From the NCBI GenBank assembly GCA_023666275.1, contig JAMPCJ010000011.1, positions 1-64,000 on the forward strand: a stretch of DNA of 64,000 bases. The letters are read 5' to 3'. Below the pieces are notes generated by a model. The model ran no database searches. It saw nothing but the letters and a program-made list of their open reading frames with translations, and was not told the DNA's origin. Shown here in pieces: positions 42,094 through 51,793 of the stretch. A program made the translations under genes and the position numbers. Origin of the DNA: Treponema brennaborense (GTDB taxonomy: Bacteria > Spirochaetota > Spirochaetia > Treponematales > Treponemataceae). How positions within the stretch are numbered: the stretch's first letter is position 1; every line of letters starts with the position of its first letter.

Positions 42094-44439
42094 TCAGCGC
42101 TGCTTATGCAAATCGGACACGCAGACAATGTCATAGCCTGCATCTTTTGCCGCGCTGATAAGCAAATCCAATTTATCGTACAAATAATCACGGCGGATAC
42201 CGCCGCTCACACCGATTGAAACCGGTATTACGGCGCCGTCATGCAGCGCAGCAGCAAGATTATCTATCATTGCGGCTGCCGATACATACACGCCGTCATT
42301 ACAGGCGGCAGCTTCCAGCGTTACGGTGTCGCCGGGCAGAAGATTTCCGTGAATATATCGATAGCCGGACTGTTCCCCTGCACGCGCAATCATATCATTG
42401 TAATAATAGTACGGCGTGTGCCACAAAAGCGCAAGTTCCGTTCCCGTCAGTGCAAAAAAATCATCTTCGTTGCGGGCCAATCCGCGGCGAATAAATGTTT
42501 CGTCTATTTTATAATTTTCGGAGTCGAGCGGAAATGCCGCGTAAAAAAGGGATGCACATTCATGCCCCGCCGATGCGATTTCCTTTGCCGCAGACGGAAA
42601 CCGGCGCAAAAATTCTCCGTTTATGAAAAATGTCGCCCGCAGACGGTATTTTCGCAACGAAGCCAGCACCGCCGTTACACCGTCGGCACAATCTAGCGCA
42701 TCAAACACAAGTGCAATCCGCGGACGGCGAAGCGTATTGTGCAGCGCGGTATCAGGGAACAACGGAATGTTTGAGCTCACCGCCGAAAGGCTTCTGGCGT
42801 ATAATGCATTTTTATACAGCACATTGGGACTTGCGCCGATAAATACGCGGTAAGAATCGTTCGACAAAGACTGTTTCCTTGTTATCGGCCGATTTGACGC
42901 ATTCCACACATTGCGCGTTTCATCATATAAATAATATCCGCTTGCGTTTCCTGCCGCTATTTTTCCGTTTGCATTGTCCCAGGCATATCTGGGCGCCGAT
43001 GAAAGCAGCAGCACGGAATGAACACCCGAAGAAACATTCCATTCCCGAATCGTTTCTTCGCCGCCGACATACATAACAGCCGGCGATGCCCAGGTGAATG
43101 ATACCGGACGCTCATTTGAAAAAACCGCGTTTTGTTTCCAGCTGCGCAAATCGTACACATACAGCGCTTTTTCGCCGGCAAACGCAAGCTGCTTTTTATC
43201 GGGAGATATCAGCGGCTTTGAAACAGACGGCGGAAGCGGAAGCGCCGAAAAATACCGATTGCCGCGCGAAGTATCTTCTGCCAATTTGTACGCGTAACTG
43301 CGGGTGCCGCCGCTGCCGGATAATTCCAGCCATATATAAGGAATTTGTTTTTCATTGTTTTTTTTGCCGCTTTCCTCGGCGGCCGGAGTCCAGAACACAG
43401 AAAAGTTCACAGCGGTTCCCGGAATATTTACAAACGGATACGAAAACAGCGCCGAAGCAGAACCGAAATCCATGCTGCCTGTTTCCAAGTACCACAATGT
43501 CCGCCCGGACTGCGCAAGCACAACAGCGCTGCCGTTTTCATTTGTCCAAAATCTATCCGCTGTGCCGTCGAATGAATACGGAAGCCGCCCGATGATGCGT
43601 CCGGCACCGACAAGTTCCGAATACAGCGCCCGCGTGTACAATTCATTTGCCGGAATTGCATAGACGATTTCATTTGAAATATATATAAGCAGTTTCGGCG
43701 AAGCCCAAAACAAGCAGCGGATTGTCCCCTGCCCTATTTGCCGATAAAAATCGGGAATTTCCGTAACGGGAGATTTCCCTCGGACATCAAGAAAATACAA
43801 GATGCCGTTTTTTTCGTACGTAACAACAGAAGAATCCGGCGCCCACAGAACCGGCACCGTGTCAAAAGAATATTCTATGTCAGGCGAAAGTATATACACG
43901 CTGCCCGTTGCGGCTTCTGTCAGGATGAGATCTCCGGAAGCCGCAGTTTTTTTTCGGACAGAACAAATCCATTTTCCGTCGGGACTGACAGAAAGCCGAT
44001 TAAGCCGCCGGTCTTCAAGCGGAATAAAACGTTCCTCGTGGACCGCAAGTTCCGAGGGGCGTTCAACCCAGCGCAGCTGCTTTTCGTCCGTATAATAATG
44101 TGCAGTTCCGTAGCGGTTTCTGATTTGCAGAACTGTGCCGCCGTGCAGAATTTCCATTGACTGCGGATAACAAGTAATCAGTTTGGGATTGGGCTTTTTT
44201 GCGCCGGGAATATTTTGATGCGGCGGCTGATTTAAATCGTACACAAAAAGGCTTTTATATGATTCATCCGCTCCTTCCGAATGTTCCGCCGAAAAAAGCA
44301 GTCTGTTTTCGCTGTTGAGATCGAGATCGGAAAACGAAACCTGCGCGTTCAGCCGATGCGCCGCAAAAAACATATCGAAAAATCCCGCGGCAGCGCACAT
44401 AAGAAACAAGCGGCATTTTATCTTTGCGGAATGCTTCAT
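42094..44439 (-). CDS. Exported beta-propeller protein with polysaccharide-deacetylase-like C-terminus
   Basis: 781 residues. A signal or membrane segment (FLMCAAAGFFDMFFA), then about 530 residues of repeating strands (RRLNRLSVSPDGKWICSVR, KPLISPDKKQLAFAGEKALYVYDL), a TolB-like propeller. The last 220 residues resemble the NodB fold: ALVFDALDCADG for the first motif, FFINGEFLRR, GHECASL for the second, and LLWHTPYYYYND. The FDD and HxxxH metal motifs are degenerate, so deacetylase activity is doubtful. Overlaps the zinc-ribbon gene upstream by 4 bp. Confidence 0.72.
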   Translation of the reverse strand: MKHSAKIKCRLFLMCAAAGFFDMFFAAHRLNAQVSFSDLDLNSENRLLFSAEHSEGADESYKSLFVYDLNQPPHQNIPGAKKPNPKLITCYPQSMEILHGGTVLQIRNRYGTAHYYTDEKQLRWVERPSELAVHEERFIPLEDRRLNRLSVSPDGKWICSVRKKTAASGDLILTEAATGSVYILSPDIEYSFDTVPVLWAPDSSVVTYEKNGILYFLDVRGKSPVTEIPDFYRQIGQGTIRCLFWASPKLLIYISNEIVYAIPANELYTRALYSELVGAGRIIGRLPYSFDGTADRFWTNENGSAVVLAQSGRTLWYLETGSMDFGSASALFSYPFVNIPGTAVNFSVFWTPAAEESGKKNNEKQIPYIWLELSGSGGTRSYAYKLAEDTSRGNRYFSALPLPPSVSKPLISPDKKQLAFAGEKALYVYDLRSWKQNAVFSNERPVSFTWASPAVMYVGGEETIREWNVSSGVHSVLLLSSAPRYAWDNANGKIAAGNASGYYLYDETRNVWNASNRPITRKQSLSNDSYRVFIGASPNVLYKNALYARSLSAVSSNIPLFPDTALHNTLRRPRIALVFDALDCADGVTAVLASLRKYRLRATFFINGEFLRRFPSAAKEIASAGHECASLFYAAFPLDSENYKIDETFIRRGLARNEDDFFALTGTELALLWHTPYYYYNDMIARAGEQSGYRYIHGNLLPGDTVTLEAAACNDGVYVSAAAMIDNLAAALHDGAVIPVSIGVSGGIRRDYLYDKLDLLISAAKDAGYDIVCVSDLHKQR

Positions 44440-44687
44440 TCTGAAATCTCCAGCCGCAGCAGGATGTGAGAAATTTCTTCCTCAAGCGCATCGAGAGAAC
44501 GGCCGATACGCTCAAGCCGCTTGCGGCACTCCGAAGATTGAAGCTGTTCAAGCCGTTCAAATACGACGGGATCGATGTGCGCACCGGCCTCCGATTTTTC
44601 CGACTGCGGCGTGCCGCACCACGGGCAATACATAAACTGCTTTTCTATCGTTTTTCCGCATGACCGGCACACAGCAACCGCCTGCAT
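44436..44687 (-). CDS. Small zinc-ribbon protein
   Basis: 83 residues: CRSCGKTIEKQFMYCPWCG is a CxxC...CxxC zinc ribbon, then a coiled-coil tail (QLQSSECRKRLERIGRSLDALEEE). Lies 11 bp after the LysM/M23 gene and overlaps the propeller gene. Partner or regulator role unknown. Confidence 0.8.
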   Translation of the reverse strand: MQAVAVCRSCGKTIEKQFMYCPWCGTPQSEKSEAGAHIDPVVFERLEQLQSSECRKRLERIGRSLDALEEEISHILLRLEISE

Positions 44688-44698
44688 GGCATAACCTC

Positions 44699-45952
44699 TT
44701 ATTTATTCAGCACAGATAACGGCGATACCAATTTTCCGTTCTTATACACAGTAAAATGCAGATGAGGACCGGTGGAATAACCGGTACTTCCTACAAGTCC
44801 GATTTTGTCCCCCTGATTGACATACTGTCCTGTCCGCACCGTGTATTTCTGCATGTGCGCATATAATGTTTGGTATCCTTTTCCATGTGTAAGTATAACA
44901 TAATATCCGTAAATATTGTTGTATCCCGTCAGCGCAACACGTCCGCCTTTTGAAGCAAGAATAGGAGAACCGGCGGGCGCTGCCATATCAATGCCGGTAT
45001 GATTCGACGTTACGCCGGTAAACGGATCCGCGCGCGTTCCGAACGGCGAGGTCAGTCGCCAGGCAACTTTCAGCGGACTTCTGAACACTTCGCCGAGTGC
45101 ATCGCGAAGCGTTTCTCTGTCAAGCTGCGCGCCGGGAATAAACAATCGCGAACCTTCTTGCAAGATATCCGAATCAAGATCATTGACATCAAGCAGCATT
45201 TCGACGGAAACATTGTACTTTGCGGCAATTTCCGTAAGCGACTGTCCCGCATTTACCGTATGAAACATGCCGTCTATTGAAGGAATCTGCAATTTCTGTC
45301 CCGCATACAAACGCTTGACGTTTTCTATATTATTCACGGCAATCAGCGTCGAAATATTTGCAAGACCGAACTGCTTTGAAATATTGGAAATATTATCGCC
45401 CGATTTTACCGTATATTCCGTAAAACGGACGGCTTCCGGCAGGAGCGGTTTTTCGGAAACAGTTTCCAAACTGTCAAGATTTTCGCTGTCGTCAAAATCA
45501 TCAGGCGGCAATTGCAGCGCAAATATCCGCATCGCCGCATCAAGCGCCGTTTCCTGCGATTCTTTGCAGGCATCGAAGCGCACCGGCGCAAAACGCGGCA
45601 GCAAAGCATTCACCGCATACGGAATAATGAACGAACACACATACAGGCACGCAAGAGCGGCAAAAATATATTTCCCCTGCCGCGCATATACCGATAATCT
45701 GCGGACCATTTTAGCTGCTTCTGTTTTCAGCTGCGCCGCATCGATATCAAAAGCGCCGCGCAAATGCAGACGGCGCACGGCTGACACGGCATTTTTTTCG
45801 TTCAGCATGCTTCTTTTCGGGCGCAGATGAAACGTGCCGTCTGCGCCGACAGCGTATTTGTCCCGAAATATATTTTTTTCAAACAAAAAACGGCGGGCGA
45901 AATGTTTTTGTCCGGAATATTTGCCTTGCCGCTCATAACTGATAATTTCCAT
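44699..45952 (-). CDS. LysM and M23 peptidase domain protein
   Basis: 417 residues from MEIISYERQGKY; earlier starts would overlap the divergent lepB gene. A transmembrane segment (YIFAALACLYVCSFIIPYAV) anchors it. Two LysM domains follow (YTVKSGDNISNISKQFG and HTVNAGQSLTEIAAKYN), then an M23/LytM domain with SNHTGIDMAAP, LYAHMQ and GPHLHF. All zinc ligands (His, Asp, His) are present. It should trim peptidoglycan cross-links or activate amidases at the cell wall. First of three minus-strand genes. Confidence 0.88.
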   Translation of the reverse strand: MEIISYERQGKYSGQKHFARRFLFEKNIFRDKYAVGADGTFHLRPKRSMLNEKNAVSAVRRLHLRGAFDIDAAQLKTEAAKMVRRLSVYARQGKYIFAALACLYVCSFIIPYAVNALLPRFAPVRFDACKESQETALDAAMRIFALQLPPDDFDDSENLDSLETVSEKPLLPEAVRFTEYTVKSGDNISNISKQFGLANISTLIAVNNIENVKRLYAGQKLQIPSIDGMFHTVNAGQSLTEIAAKYNVSVEMLLDVNDLDSDILQEGSRLFIPGAQLDRETLRDALGEVFRSPLKVAWRLTSPFGTRADPFTGVTSNHTGIDMAAPAGSPILASKGGRVALTGYNNIYGYYVILTHGKGYQTLYAHMQKYTVRTGQYVNQGDKIGLVGSTGYSTGPHLHFTVYKNGKLVSPLSVLNK

Positions 45953-45999
45953 GCTTTTACTATCGACATAAAAACCTGTCGGTATTAGAATAACCGTTG

Positions 46000-46515
46000 A
46001 TGAAGCGGCGGCTTTTTTTTCCGATTTTGATTTTTGCATCGGTGTGCGCAGGACTTGCACTCAGATGGTTTGTTTTCGATATTCTCGTTGTTTCAGGCAA
46101 TTCCATGTATCCTGCCTGCAAAAACGGTTCGCGCATAGCGGTAAATAAACTGGCATACGGTCTGGGCAATCCGTTTTCGGGACGGCTGCTTGTCAAATGG
46201 GCGGAACCGCAATTGAACGATATCGTTATTTATTTGCATGACAATAAAATCGTCGTAAAACGCTGCCTCGGAACGACGGGAATGCCTCTTTCTTTTTCCG
46301 AGAATTCGGTATATAGTGCAGATATTTATATGATGAAAACACCGAACGGCAGCATTCCGCTTTCAGCCGAACAGTACCGAATGATCAAAAACAGCCCGGA
46401 AGTTCCGCAAAACAGAATTCTTGCCGTCGGAGATAATTACGAACAATCCATAGATTCGCGGAATTACGGCTTTGTTTCCGCAGACTGCATTCTGGGGAAA
46501 GTGTTATGCCGATAA
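46000..46515 (+). CDS. lepB: Signal peptidase I
   Basis: 171 residues from ATG; a TTG directly before it is also possible. One N-terminal membrane span, the nucleophile Ser35 in VSGNSMYPA, the general base Lys87 in KIVVKRCLG, and GDNYEQSIDSRNYGFV near the end. Short compared with enterobacterial LepB but of normal length for this group. Removes signal peptides at the membrane. Overlaps the penicillin-binding protein gene by 10 bp. Confidence 0.93.
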   Translation: MKRRLFFPILIFASVCAGLALRWFVFDILVVSGNSMYPACKNGSRIAVNKLAYGLGNPFSGRLLVKWAEPQLNDIVIYLHDNKIVVKRCLGTTGMPLSFSENSVYSADIYMMKTPNGSIPLSAEQYRMIKNSPEVPQNRILAVGDNYEQSIDSRNYGFVSADCILGKVLCR

Positions 46516-48389
46516 ATTCATTTTATTCGAAAAAGCGGCTCGGCGTTATATTTGTGTGTCTGACGGCATTCGCGCTGTACATTGTTTTCAATTACGGAAA
46601 ACTCGCGTTTGTTCCGGAATTAACACAGACAGCCGCTCCCGCGGAAACCGAACGCGGCGCCATTTTGGACAGAAACGGAAAACCGCTTGCCGTTCAAACC
46701 GATTTTTATAATTTTATCATAACGCCGTCCTCATTTACCGACAAGCAAATAGATGCCGCCGCGCAGCTTTTTGCGCCGCCGCTGCAGATGAGTGCCGAAC
46801 AGATAGCCGGCATTATCCGCAGTTCGCCGCCGGAATTCGCATATCTGAAAAAAAAAATCGATCAAAATGCTTACGAACAGCTTTCTGCCATTATCAAAGA
46901 ACACGGCATAAAAGGACTGCGCTTCGATAAAGTGCATGGAAGAATTTATCCCGAAAACTCGCTTGCTTCGCATGCGGTCGGCTGGATGGGCGACGACGGG
47001 AAAGGACTTTCCGGCATCGAATATTCAATGCAGCAGACGCTTGCCCCTGCCGCAGCAAAACCATCTGTTCCCGATGTGCAGCACGGCAAAGATATTTATC
47101 TGACAATAGACGCGAATTTGCAGTACAAACTCGACAAAGTTATGCGCGAAACGCTGGCTTCCACACAGGCGGAAAGCCTTATGCTTATCGCGGCATCGGC
47201 AAAAACGGGAGAAATACTTTCATATATCAGCCTGCCGGAAGTCAATCTCAATTCTTATCCTGCCGCAACAGAAATCGAACGGCTCGACAGACCGACAAAT
47301 ATTGCCTATGAACCGGGCTCCGTATTCAAGATTTTTTCCGTTGCGGCAATAGTGTCGTCCGGCGGCGTAGCTCCGAATAATACATTTTTGTGCGACGGAA
47401 AATACGAAATACGCGGCGCCAACGGGGAACTGATCCGTATTGCATGTCTTGAACATCACGGGTGGCTGTCGGCGCGGGAAGCTTTAAAATATTCATGCAA
47501 CGATGTTATCGCGCAAATGAGCGAACATATTACAGCAGAAGCGCTTATCGATTACTGCAGGGCATTCGGTTTCGGTTCAAAGACCGGCATAGAACTTTCC
47601 GGAGAAACGCGGGGCTTGCTCAGAAATCCGTCTGATGCGCTCTGGTCCGGACGTTCAAAACCGACTATCGCAATGGGTCAGGAAATAAGCGTTTCCGCGG
47701 TGCAGATGGTGCAGGCCACCACTGCGCTCGCAAACAAAGGCATTCCGGTACAAATTACGCTTATATCGAAAATCGTCAGCCACGGCGGCACGGCGGAATA
47801 CATACATAAGCCGCAGTTCAAGAACCGCATCATCAGCGAACAAGTGGCGCAGTATTTGCTCAGCTGCATGGAAACAACGGCAAAAGAAGGAACCGGCAGA
47901 CGTGCGTCTTTGGGCGACATATCTATCGGCGTAAAAACAGGAACGGCACAGATGATTGACAAAGAAAGCGGAAAATACAGTCAAACGGATTTTCTTTCAA
48001 ACTGTATGGCAGTATTTCCGATAGAGGATCCGCAAATTGTTCTGTACATTGTCATCACAAAAGCAAAGGGAGAAACCTATTCGGGACGTATTGTCGCGCC
48101 GGTTATAGCAAACGCGGCGGATATTATCATCGATCACCTGGGATTGGCGCGGGCAAATGCGGCATCGCTTGCCCATTCGGGACTTATTTCCGTAACGCAG
48201 GAAGCTCCCGTGTACATAACAGATACAATTCCTGATTTTACAGGCTGCTCAAAACGCACACTTGCGCCGCTTTTGAAGCGCACGGATATTTCATTCATCA
48301 TCAGCGGAGACGGCTGGGTTATATCACAGAATCCGCCGCCGGGAACGCCGGTAACGGAGAACATGACGGTTGAACTCATACTTGAATAA
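46506..48389 (+). CDS. Penicillin-binding protein with PASTA end (FtsI/SpoVD type)
   Basis: 627 residues. One membrane span near 13-30, ERGAILDRNGKPLA of class B PBPs, then the transpeptidase motifs SVFK (Ser272, Lys275), SCN (330-332) and KTGT (477-480). The last 60 residues (IPDFTGCSKRTLAPLL...VISQNPPPGTPV) form one PASTA domain. The domain set fits division transpeptidases (FtsI). Overlaps lepB upstream and the Maf gene downstream. Confidence 0.92.
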   Translation: MPINSFYSKKRLGVIFVCLTAFALYIVFNYGKLAFVPELTQTAAPAETERGAILDRNGKPLAVQTDFYNFIITPSSFTDKQIDAAAQLFAPPLQMSAEQIAGIIRSSPPEFAYLKKKIDQNAYEQLSAIIKEHGIKGLRFDKVHGRIYPENSLASHAVGWMGDDGKGLSGIEYSMQQTLAPAAAKPSVPDVQHGKDIYLTIDANLQYKLDKVMRETLASTQAESLMLIAASAKTGEILSYISLPEVNLNSYPAATEIERLDRPTNIAYEPGSVFKIFSVAAIVSSGGVAPNNTFLCDGKYEIRGANGELIRIACLEHHGWLSAREALKYSCNDVIAQMSEHITAEALIDYCRAFGFGSKTGIELSGETRGLLRNPSDALWSGRSKPTIAMGQEISVSAVQMVQATTALANKGIPVQITLISKIVSHGGTAEYIHKPQFKNRIISEQVAQYLLSCMETTAKEGTGRRASLGDISIGVKTGTAQMIDKESGKYSQTDFLSNCMAVFPIEDPQIVLYIVITKAKGETYSGRIVAPVIANAADIIIDHLGLARANAASLAHSGLISVTQEAPVYITDTIPDFTGCSKRTLAPLLKRTDISFIISGDGWVISQNPPPGTPVTENMTVELILE

Positions 48390-50328
48390 AAATCTGCGGC
48401 TTTTCGAAAACAGGTTTCCGGACTTATACAGCGAGCACAAAGATATTTTTTTGCAGGCACAAGCCGAATTAAACAGAAATTTCGACGAAGCAGCAATTCC
48501 TGCCGCTTCGCAATTGCTGCTTCCGTCATCGTGCGAATTGCTTGCGGCAAAATCCGGAGCCGTTACCCTAAAAGAAAACGGGCTGCTGCATCATTCTCTG
48601 TACGATCCCGAAAAAGAAGCTTTACGGCTGATACAAACGGCTTTTCCGCATAGTGCCGGCAGGGAACAAAACGGCAGCGCCCGCAGTGCAGACGATTCTC
48701 ATACGGCAGGCGTATTTTCGGCGTTCGGACTCGGATACGCTGTCATCGAATATGCACGCCGCTTTCCGCAAAACACACTTGTCATCATAGAAACAGACGC
48801 GCGCCGCTTGATTCCCGCTTTTTTCTGCACAGACTGGACGCCGTTTTTTTCAAACGGCAGTATTATTTTTCTCGTCGGCGCGCCGCATGAAACAGTTATT
48901 GCTGTGCTGGAAAAAATCGGAATCGAAAACTGCCGTTTTTTTTCATTGCCGGCGCAGACTGTTCACGCAGAATCATGGTTTTCTTCACTGCATACGCTGA
49001 TTGAACGGAACCGGCAGAAAAAAGACATAAATGACCGCACGCGAGAGGTTTTTTCGCGGCTTTGGCTGCGCAATACCGCCGTAAACAGCCGTGAATATGC
49101 GCGGCTTTCAAGCATAGCGCCGCTGAAAAATTCCGCGGAAAATACGGACGCCTGCGTACTTGCGGCAGGACCGACACTTTCCGAAGTGCTTCCGTATCTT
49201 GCGGAAATAAAAAAGCGCGCACTCGTTGTTTGCGTGGACACCGCTTTGCGCGCTTGTCTTTCCGTACATGTTCAGCCCGATGTTATTATGCTGTCGGATC
49301 CGCAATACTGGAATTCGCGGCATATCGCAGGACTTTCCGCACCGGACAGCATATTGGTTACGGAAACAGCCGCATGGCCGTCCGTATTCCGTTTTCCGTG
49401 CAGGCAAATTTGTCTGTATGCTTCCCAATATCCTGTAGGAAAATACCTTGAACAGCAATTTGAAAAACGCGGATATCCATCGTACCCTCAGCTCGGCGCG
49501 GGCGGTTCCGTCGCCTCAACAGCATGGGATTTCGCCCGATTCGCAGGCTGCCGCGCAGTATATCTTGCGGGACTTGATTTGGGTTTTCCGAATCGGCAGA
49601 CGCATATACGGGGAAGCACATTCGAAACAGCCGCCGCAGACAGCGCATCGCGCACAATTCCCGCAGAAACCGCAAACGCAGATGCTTTGCTCGGCGCATT
49701 TCCGTTTTACGGAAAAGATTATCTCGGCAACGATATACTTACGGACAAACGCATGTCATTGTACGCATGGTGGTTCGAAAGCAAATGCGCGCAGTACAAT
49801 AACTTCCGAACTTACACGCTCACGCCGAAAAGCCTGAAAATTCCCGGCGTTCAAACAGCGCCGCTTGATGCGATTTTATCGCAAAAAGACCGCAGCAGCG
49901 AAACGGACATATTCCTGCAAAAACGGATTCCGCACACCCAATTGATTTCGGCTGAAACGCTTGCGTGCATCACGGAAAATCTCGCCGAAAGCCTTCATGA
50001 ATTAAACGGCATTGCTCATCAGTGCCTGCAGACATGCAAAAACGCGCTGGAAAATTCCAAGAAACAGGATCCTTCCGCGGCGGAACAAAAATCAGTGTTC
50101 CGCGCGCTAAGCGAATACGACAACATTATTCTGCGCGCCGAATGTGCGGAAATAGCGGCGCTCGTATTTCCCGCTCGGCGGCAGCTTGAAAAAGCATACG
50201 CACGCATTTGCACCGATGAATCGGCATACCGCCAATCCGTCGGCAAAACAAAAATAACCTATGAACAAATCGCCGCATCAATTCAATACGCACTGAAAAT
50301 TTTGCAAAAAAATGCGGGAATATCCTAA
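48370..50328 (+). CDS. Maf-type motility-associated glycosyltransferase
   Basis: 652 residues if it starts at the TTG overlapping the PBP gene (GGAG 10 bp upstream); another TTG lies 12 bp further in. The central MptE-like/DUF115 domain has ACVLAAGPTLSEVLPYL, VVCVDTALRACL, PDVIMLSDPQYWNSRH, and LGAGGSVASTAWDFARF with VYLAGLDLGF. Maf proteins add nonulosonic sugars to flagellins in Campylobacter and relatives. In a spirochaete they may modify the periplasmic flagellin. Last gene before a strong terminator. Confidence 0.8.
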   Translation: MNSYLNKNLRLFENRFPDLYSEHKDIFLQAQAELNRNFDEAAIPAASQLLLPSSCELLAAKSGAVTLKENGLLHHSLYDPEKEALRLIQTAFPHSAGREQNGSARSADDSHTAGVFSAFGLGYAVIEYARRFPQNTLVIIETDARRLIPAFFCTDWTPFFSNGSIIFLVGAPHETVIAVLEKIGIENCRFFSLPAQTVHAESWFSSLHTLIERNRQKKDINDRTREVFSRLWLRNTAVNSREYARLSSIAPLKNSAENTDACVLAAGPTLSEVLPYLAEIKKRALVVCVDTALRACLSVHVQPDVIMLSDPQYWNSRHIAGLSAPDSILVTETAAWPSVFRFPCRQICLYASQYPVGKYLEQQFEKRGYPSYPQLGAGGSVASTAWDFARFAGCRAVYLAGLDLGFPNRQTHIRGSTFETAAADSASRTIPAETANADALLGAFPFYGKDYLGNDILTDKRMSLYAWWFESKCAQYNNFRTYTLTPKSLKIPGVQTAPLDAILSQKDRSSETDIFLQKRIPHTQLISAETLACITENLAESLHELNGIAHQCLQTCKNALENSKKQDPSAAEQKSVFRALSEYDNIILRAECAEIAALVFPARRQLEKAYARICTDESAYRQSVGKTKITYEQIAASIQYALKILQKNAGIS

Positions 50329-50455
50329 AGTTCCGCTGATACAGCCCGATATTCATATTGTAAGGTTTACAAAAAAACAACGGCGGTTATACAGACATCC
50401 AGACGCCGCTGCTTTTTGTACAGGGAACTAAAATATTTTTATTTCCGCCTATGTA

Positions 50456-50492
50456 GCCGAAAAACAGTGTGAAGTTTTTCGGCTTTTTTTTT
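50456..50492 (+). terminator. Rho-independent terminator after the lepB-PBP-maf run
   Basis: GCCGAAAAAC (50456-50465) and GTTTTTCGGC (50474-50483) form a perfect 10-bp stem with an 8-base loop, followed by nine T. Confidence 0.93.
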
Positions 50493-50575
50493 ATACTTTT
50501 CGCGCCTTTCTCTCAAGAAGCACGTCTTTTCTTCCGATAAATATACAGAAAGCCCGCAAAAGCGAAGGAGCGCGC

Positions 50576-51793
50576 ATGAACGAATTTTCTGTCGCAGATT
50601 TAAAAGAAAACACGTATTTTTCAGCCGAAGCCATGCTTGATAAAACATTTTTGCTGCTGAACAATTCACTGCCGATTACGCAGCAGCTTATCAAAGCATT
50701 GACAGACTGGGGTTTCAAACAAATATATTCCGAAGGAACAATCAGCAAGGAAAAAACCGACACCGATTTGCCGGATATAGGAGAACCGAAATCCGCCGCG
50801 CCCGTCGAAGACATGTCAACACGCATCAGAAAAGCGCTGGAAAAACAAAATGCCGCCGCACATGAATTAAAAAACACCGAAACGGATCGTTTCAATTCCG
50901 CGCAAAGCACATACAACGAGTATCAGGATTATATCGCTTCCGTATATGCACAAGCTGCGGCTCAAAAAGCATTGAATCTGGAGCAGCTTTCGGAAAAAGT
51001 AAAAAATTTATGCGTATTCGTCAAAAACAATCAGCGATATGTGCTGCGCATTCAGCCGGAACAAGGCAGCTCAAACAAAAATTTTTTGATCGGACACTCC
51101 ATGCGCACCGCAGTACTTGCAATTGCCATAGGATTGCAGCTGCGCCTGCCGCTGCCGAAACTGATAGAACTCGGCGTTGCCTGCATTCTGCATGAAATCG
51201 GCATGCTGCGTCTGCCCCCGCAATTATATCTCACGAACAAACCGCTTTCCCCTGCAGAAAAAAAAGCCATCGCAACGCATCCGGTCATTGCATACAATAT
51301 TCTGAAAGGCTATAACTTTCCGCTTCCTATATGCCTCGCCGTGCTCGAACATCACGAAAAAGAAAACGGTGCCGGATACCCGCGGCGGCTTGCCGGCACG
51401 CAAATTTCCGTATACGCAAAAATAATCGCCGTCGCCTGTTCCTATGATGCGATAACTTCTCCGCGTCAGTATAAAGAAGCTCAAAACCTGCATGCCGCCA
51501 TGGTGGAAATTCTGAAAAACACCGGCAAGCAGTATAACGAAAACGTAATCAAAGCATTACTGCTGTGTCTTTCGCTGTATCCGATCGGAGCCTATGTATA
51601 TCTTGCAAACGGAAAAGCCGCGCAAGTTATCGAAGTAAATCCGGAATCGCCGAAAAATCCCGTAGTGCAAATTTTCAACGAGAAGAATTCGCTCGGAGAA
51701 CCGATCACTGTTCAAACCGACGACAAAATAAACAAAATCATCAGAGCGCTTGATAAAAAAGAAACCGAAGATTTGCTGAAAACGGTGCGTTAA
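50576..51793 (+). CDS. HD-GYP-like protein (cyclic-di-GMP phosphodiesterase family)
   Basis: 405 residues. Residues 1-60 form a small N-terminal domain shared with the protein at 40.5 kb. The HD-GYP part has GHSMRTAVLA, LHEIGMLRLP, THPVIAYNIL, LEHHEKENGAGYPRRL and YAKIIAVACSYDAITSPR. The canonical HDIGK reads HEIGM here, with Asp to Glu and Lys to Met, so activity may be altered. GYP is kept in GAGYP. Likely controls motility or envelope functions through c-di-GMP. Its 3' end overlaps the convergent AKR-like gene by 4 bp. Confidence 0.85.
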   Translation: MNEFSVADLKENTYFSAEAMLDKTFLLLNNSLPITQQLIKALTDWGFKQIYSEGTISKEKTDTDLPDIGEPKSAAPVEDMSTRIRKALEKQNAAAHELKNTETDRFNSAQSTYNEYQDYIASVYAQAAAQKALNLEQLSEKVKNLCVFVKNNQRYVLRIQPEQGSSNKNFLIGHSMRTAVLAIAIGLQLRLPLPKLIELGVACILHEIGMLRLPPQLYLTNKPLSPAEKKAIATHPVIAYNILKGYNFPLPICLAVLEHHEKENGAGYPRRLAGTQISVYAKIIAVACSYDAITSPRQYKEAQNLHAAMVEILKNTGKQYNENVIKALLLCLSLYPIGAYVYLANGKAAQVIEVNPESPKNPVVQIFNEKNSLGEPITVQTDDKINKIIRALDKKETEDLLKTVR

